64,000 nucleotides of DNA from Mesorhizobium tianshanense (lineage in GTDB: Bacteria; Pseudomonadota; Alphaproteobacteria; Rhizobiales; Rhizobiaceae): contig NZ_VLKT01000009.1 in the NCBI RefSeq assembly GCF_007830515.1, forward strand, positions 1 to 64,000. Direction: 5' to 3'. The notes under the pieces were generated by a model. That model searched no databases. It had not been told where the DNA came from and worked only from the letters and a program-made list of their open reading frames with translations. Positions 61,473 to 64,000 of this stretch are shown here, piece by piece. The stretch's first letter is position 1, and each line of letters starts with the position of its first letter. Position numbers and translations under genes: made by a program.

Positions 61473-64000
61473 TCAGCCGGCGATCTTCGAGAAATCCGCG
61501 ACCTGGTCGGTCGCTGTCCGGATGCGCGCCAGCAACGCCAGACGATTGGCACGAACGGCCTGATCCTCGTCGTTTACGAGCACTTGCTCAAAGAATGAAT
61601 CAACCGGCTCGCGCAACACGCTAAGCGCCAGCATGGCGGCGGAAAAGTCTTCGTTGTGAATCGCTTGGCCGGCTTCCTTCTCGGCCTGATTCACCGCCGC
61701 AAACAACGCTTTCTCGGCATCTTCGCGGAATAGAGCCGGCTCAACATGTTCAGCGATCGTGGTTTTCTTCTTCTCCTCGGCGGCCAGAATGTTGGCCGCA
61801 CGCTTGGTGCCGGCAAGCAGGTTCTTGCCGTCCTCGGTATCGAGGAAGGAGCCGAGCGCTTCGACGCGGCGGACGATTTGAAGGAGGTCGTCGTTCTGCG
61901 AGGCCCCCTCATCCGGCCGCTTCGCGGCCACCTTCTCCCCGGAGGGAGAAGAGGTCACCAACGCCGGTGCCAGCCTCTTCTCCCCAGCGGGGAGAAGGTG
62001 GCCCGAAGGGCCGGATGAGGGGGCAGCGCCGCTTGCCAACACCGCATCGATCAAATCATGCCGCGCGCCCTGGTCGCGGAGGTAGACCTTGAGGCGGTCG
62101 TGGAAGAAGGCGAGGAGGTCGGCAATTATTTCAGCTGCAGAATGGTCTGGGTGTTCTACGCCACGTATCTCCGAGGATAACGAACCTGCTCGCTCACTGA
62201 CCAGATCATCGGCCGATCCCACGCCGGTGGTGAAATCCCCCTCGTCATCCGCTCGCCAGACCACCGAAAACCGATTACCGCCATTGTGGGTAAGTCCGAA
62301 CAGTGCGTTAAGAAACTGGCGCTGGACCGGTAGCCTCACGCCATTTTCGACCAAAATCCTGATCACCCCAAGCGCCGCCCTTCTCAGCGCATAGGGGTCC
62401 TTGCTGCCGGTCGGCTTCTCGTCGATGGCCCAGAACCCAACCAGCGTGTCGAGCTTGTCGGCTAGCGCTACGGCGATCGACACCGGGTCGGTCGGCACGC
62501 GGTCGGACGGGCCCTGCGGCTTGTAGTGTTCTTCCGCCGCCGCGGCGACTGACGGATGCTCGCCCTGCAGCAACGCATATTTGCGGCCCATGGCGCCCTG
62601 CAACTCCGGGAACTCGCCGACCACTTCGGTGGTGAGATCGGCCTTGGCCAGGACGGCGGCGCGACGTGCGAGCGCGGTAATCTCCCCCCTTGAGGGGGAG
62701 ATGTCGCTGGAGGCGACAGAGGGGGTCGGCACGTCCTGACGCGAATCCCTATCGCGGACAGAGGATGCTGGCGCTTCACGCGAGGCGACCCCCTCTGGCC
62801 TGCCGGCCATCTCCCCCTCAAGGGGGGAGATCAAACTCGCGACGATCGGCGCCAATTCCTCGGCCAGCCGAGCGATCCGCTCCACCCGCTCGCCTTGCGT
62901 GCCGAGCTTGGCGTGGAAGGTGACGCCGAGATGGTCGAGGCGGGCCATGCGCTGGTCGAGCGGTTTTTTGAGATCGAGCCCGAACTTTTCCGCCGAGGCC
63001 TGCAACTGGTCGAGATCAGGCAGATCGCCCTGGTCGGTTTTCCAGAAATAGAGCGCGTCGGACAGGCGGGCGCGCACCACCTTACCGTTACCGTAGGCGA
63101 TCTCCTTGCCGCCGTCGCTCGCTTCGATGTTGGCCGTGAGGACGAAGCGGTTGGACAGGTCCTCGCGGGCGCCGTGCGGCCGCGTCACAAAACACTTCTG
63201 GTTGGCGCGGATGGTCAGCCGGATCACCTCGGCCGGAATGGCCAGGAAATCCTGCTCGAACTCACCCATCAGCACCACCGGCCATTCGACCAGGCCGGAC
63301 ACTTCCTCGAGCAACCCCTCGTCCTCGACCAGATCGAGCCCGTTGGCGAAAGCGAGGTTGCTGGCGTCGGCAAGGATGATCTGCTTGCGCCGGTCAGCAT
63401 CGAGCACGACCTTCGCCGCCTCCAGCTTGGCGGCATAGTCGTCGAAGCGGCGCACGGTGATCGCGCCTGGGGCTTGGAAACGATGACCGTAGGTGACGTT
63501 GCCCGAGCGGATGCCGTCGATCTCGAAATCGACCACCACCGGCTCCTCGGTCTCCGGGCCGAAGGTGCAGAGGATGGATTGCAGCGGCCGCACCCAGCGC
63601 AAGGAGCCGGGTTTCGCCGAGGCGGGCCCCCAGCGCATCGATTTCGGCCAGGGAAAGCCGCGGATGATGGCCGGCACCAGCTCGGCGATGATCGCCTCGG
63701 CCGCCCTGCCCGGCTTAGCAATATGGGCGACGTAGAAGTCGCCCTTCTTCGGATCGGCATGGACATGCGCCTCAGCGATCGAGGAAAGGCCGGCCTTGCG
63801 CAGGAAGCCCTGGATCGCCTGTTCGGGCGCCTTGGTCGAGGGCCCCTTGATCTCCTCGCTTATGTCCTTCGAGCGCGCGCTCACGCCGCGAACATCGAGC
63901 GCCAACCGGCGCGGCGTCCAATATTCGCGCGCCGCCTCATAGGTCAGCCCCGCCTCTACCAGACCGTCCGTCACCATCTTCTTCAGGTCGCCCCCCGCCT
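61473..64000 (-). CDS. glyS: Glycyl-tRNA synthetase beta subunit, partial (5' end beyond the window)
   Basis: More than 840 residues are in the window; the true N-terminus is missing beyond base 64000. Recognised parts: [54 protein letters not shown] and [20 protein letters not shown]. The C-terminal anticodon domain ends [20 protein letters not shown]. The protein is well over the usual ~690-750 length because of at least two in-frame repeat insertions (61904-62023 and 62681-62830) and a third extra stretch. The alpha subunit gene glyQ presumably lies upstream, outside the window. Confidence 0.93.
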   Translation of the reverse strand, partial: AGGDLKKMVTDGLVEAGLTYEAAREYWTPRRLALDVRGVSARSKDISEEIKGPSTKAPEQAIQGFLRKAGLSSIAEAHVHADPKKGDFYVAHIAKPGRAAEAIIAELVPAIIRGFPWPKSMRWGPASAKPGSLRWVRPLQSILCTFGPETEEPVVVDFEIDGIRSGNVTYGHRFQAPGAITVRRFDDYAAKLEAAKVVLDADRRKQIILADASNLAFANGLDLVEDEGLLEEVSGLVEWPVVLMGEFEQDFLAIPAEVIRLTIRANQKCFVTRPHGAREDLSNRFVLTANIEASDGGKEIAYGNGKVVRARLSDALYFWKTDQGDLPDLDQLQASAEKFGLDLKKPLDQRMARLDHLGVTFHAKLGTQGERVERIARLAEELAPIVASLISPLEGEMAGRPEGVASREAPASSVRDRDSRQDVPTPSVASSDISPSRGEITALARRAAVLAKADLTTEVVGEFPELQGAMGRKYALLQGEHPSVAAAAEEHYKPQGPSDRVPTDPVSIAVALADKLDTLVGFWAIDEKPTGSKDPYALRRAALGVIRILVENGVRLPVQRQFLNALFGLTHNGGNRFSVVWRADDEGDFTTGVGSADDLVSERAGSLSSEIRGVEHPDHSAAEIIADLLAFFHDRLKVYLRDQGARHDLIDAVLASGAAPSSGPSGHLLPAGEKRLAPALVTSSPSGEKVAAKRPDEGASQNDDLLQIVRRVEALGSFLDTEDGKNLLAGTKRAANILAAEEKKKTTIAEHVEPALFREDAEKALFAAVNQAEKEAGQAIHNEDFSAAMLALSVLREPVDSFFEQVLVNDEDQAVRANRLALLARIRTATDQVADFSKIAG
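61904..62023. repeat. Inverted-repeat element inside glyS (CCCTCATCCGGCC family)
   Basis: CCCCCTCATCCGGCC near 61905 pairs with GGCCGGATGAGGGGG near 62008-62022, with inner arms GGCCACCTTCTCCCC and GGGGAGAAGGTGGCC. It resembles abundant rhizobial intergenic repeats. Here it is read in frame and adds about 40 residues (around [19 protein letters not shown]). Confidence 0.85.
62681..62830. repeat. Inverted-repeat element inside glyS (CTCCCCCTTGAGGGGGAG family)
   Basis: The ends TCTCCCCCCTTGAGGGGGAG (62681-62700) and its inverse at about 62810-62830 are near-perfect, and each is itself palindromic. The inner flanks acagagggggtcg and cgaccccctct also pair. The 150-bp element adds about 50 residues ([14 protein letters not shown] through [10 protein letters not shown]) without breaking the frame. 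Confidence 0.85.

Overview
The window looks like chromosome from a high-GC alphaproteobacterium of the Rhizobiales, most like Mesorhizobium or a close Phyllobacteriaceae relative. This rests on protein families and gene order: the cta/cox terminal-oxidase cluster with a tiny coxF, ispH-thrB-rnhA, ctaC next to an IalB-family gene and tldD, and rhizobial palindromic intergenic repeats. It is inference from reading, with no search behind it. I see no rRNA, tRNA, prophage or CRISPR array. Most of the window is ordinary core genome with short accessory pieces between operons.

Layout. 1-350: 5' part of a group II intron on the minus strand, inserted just behind a Rho-independent terminator; it runs off the left edge. 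400-6,730: a small protein, then a MocR-type regulator with a DadA-like oxidase, divergent from a dctPQM TRAP transporter with palindromic operators between them. 6,870-12,170: yqgE, a DsbD-N-like protein, a peroxiredoxin, and the rnhA-thrB-ispH operon. 12,240-18,770: cytochrome c oxidase structural and assembly genes. 19,130-22,430: an IalB-like secreted protein, tldD, a vapBC pair and a lone DUF2384 antitoxin. 22,500-31,130: rRNA methyltransferases, dxs, xseB, a histone-deacetylase-like hydrolase and small genes. 31,180-33,170: a TetR/MFS divergent pair with three operator copies. 33,230-36,540: ribB with a degenerate GTP cyclohydrolase II half, aroC, repeats and a DUF1344 protein. 36,580-41,900: a two-component system divergent from PepSY and cytochrome b561 genes, then a sulfatase-fold phosphotransferase. 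42,000-49,690: a histidine phosphatase, fabI, a J-domain protein, pdxH, a frameshifted LysE exporter, a ParDE-type pair and acyl-CoA catabolism genes. 49,890-54,770: a small Cys protein, a Xre/RES toxin-antitoxin pair, a secreted GH25 muramidase and purD. 55,000-64,000: ubiA, a D-2-hydroxyacid dehydrogenase, tsaC, two secreted unknowns, a membrane protein with DnaJ-type zinc motifs, and glyS, which runs off the right edge.

The most unusual signals are: (i) two complete inverted-repeat elements lying in frame inside glyS; (ii) the group II intron placed at a TTGT after a terminator; (iii) a J-domain-less protein with four CxxCxGxG motifs and membrane helices; (iv) tandem 8-mers arranged as a giant inverted repeat between ribB and aroC, reaching into the aroC stop codon; (v) a 15-bp tandem repeat inside an IalB signal peptide; and (vi) clear operator architecture for the TetR/MFS, MocR/TRAP, two-component and LiuR-type systems. 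I found no convincing entirely new multi-gene defence or metabolic system.
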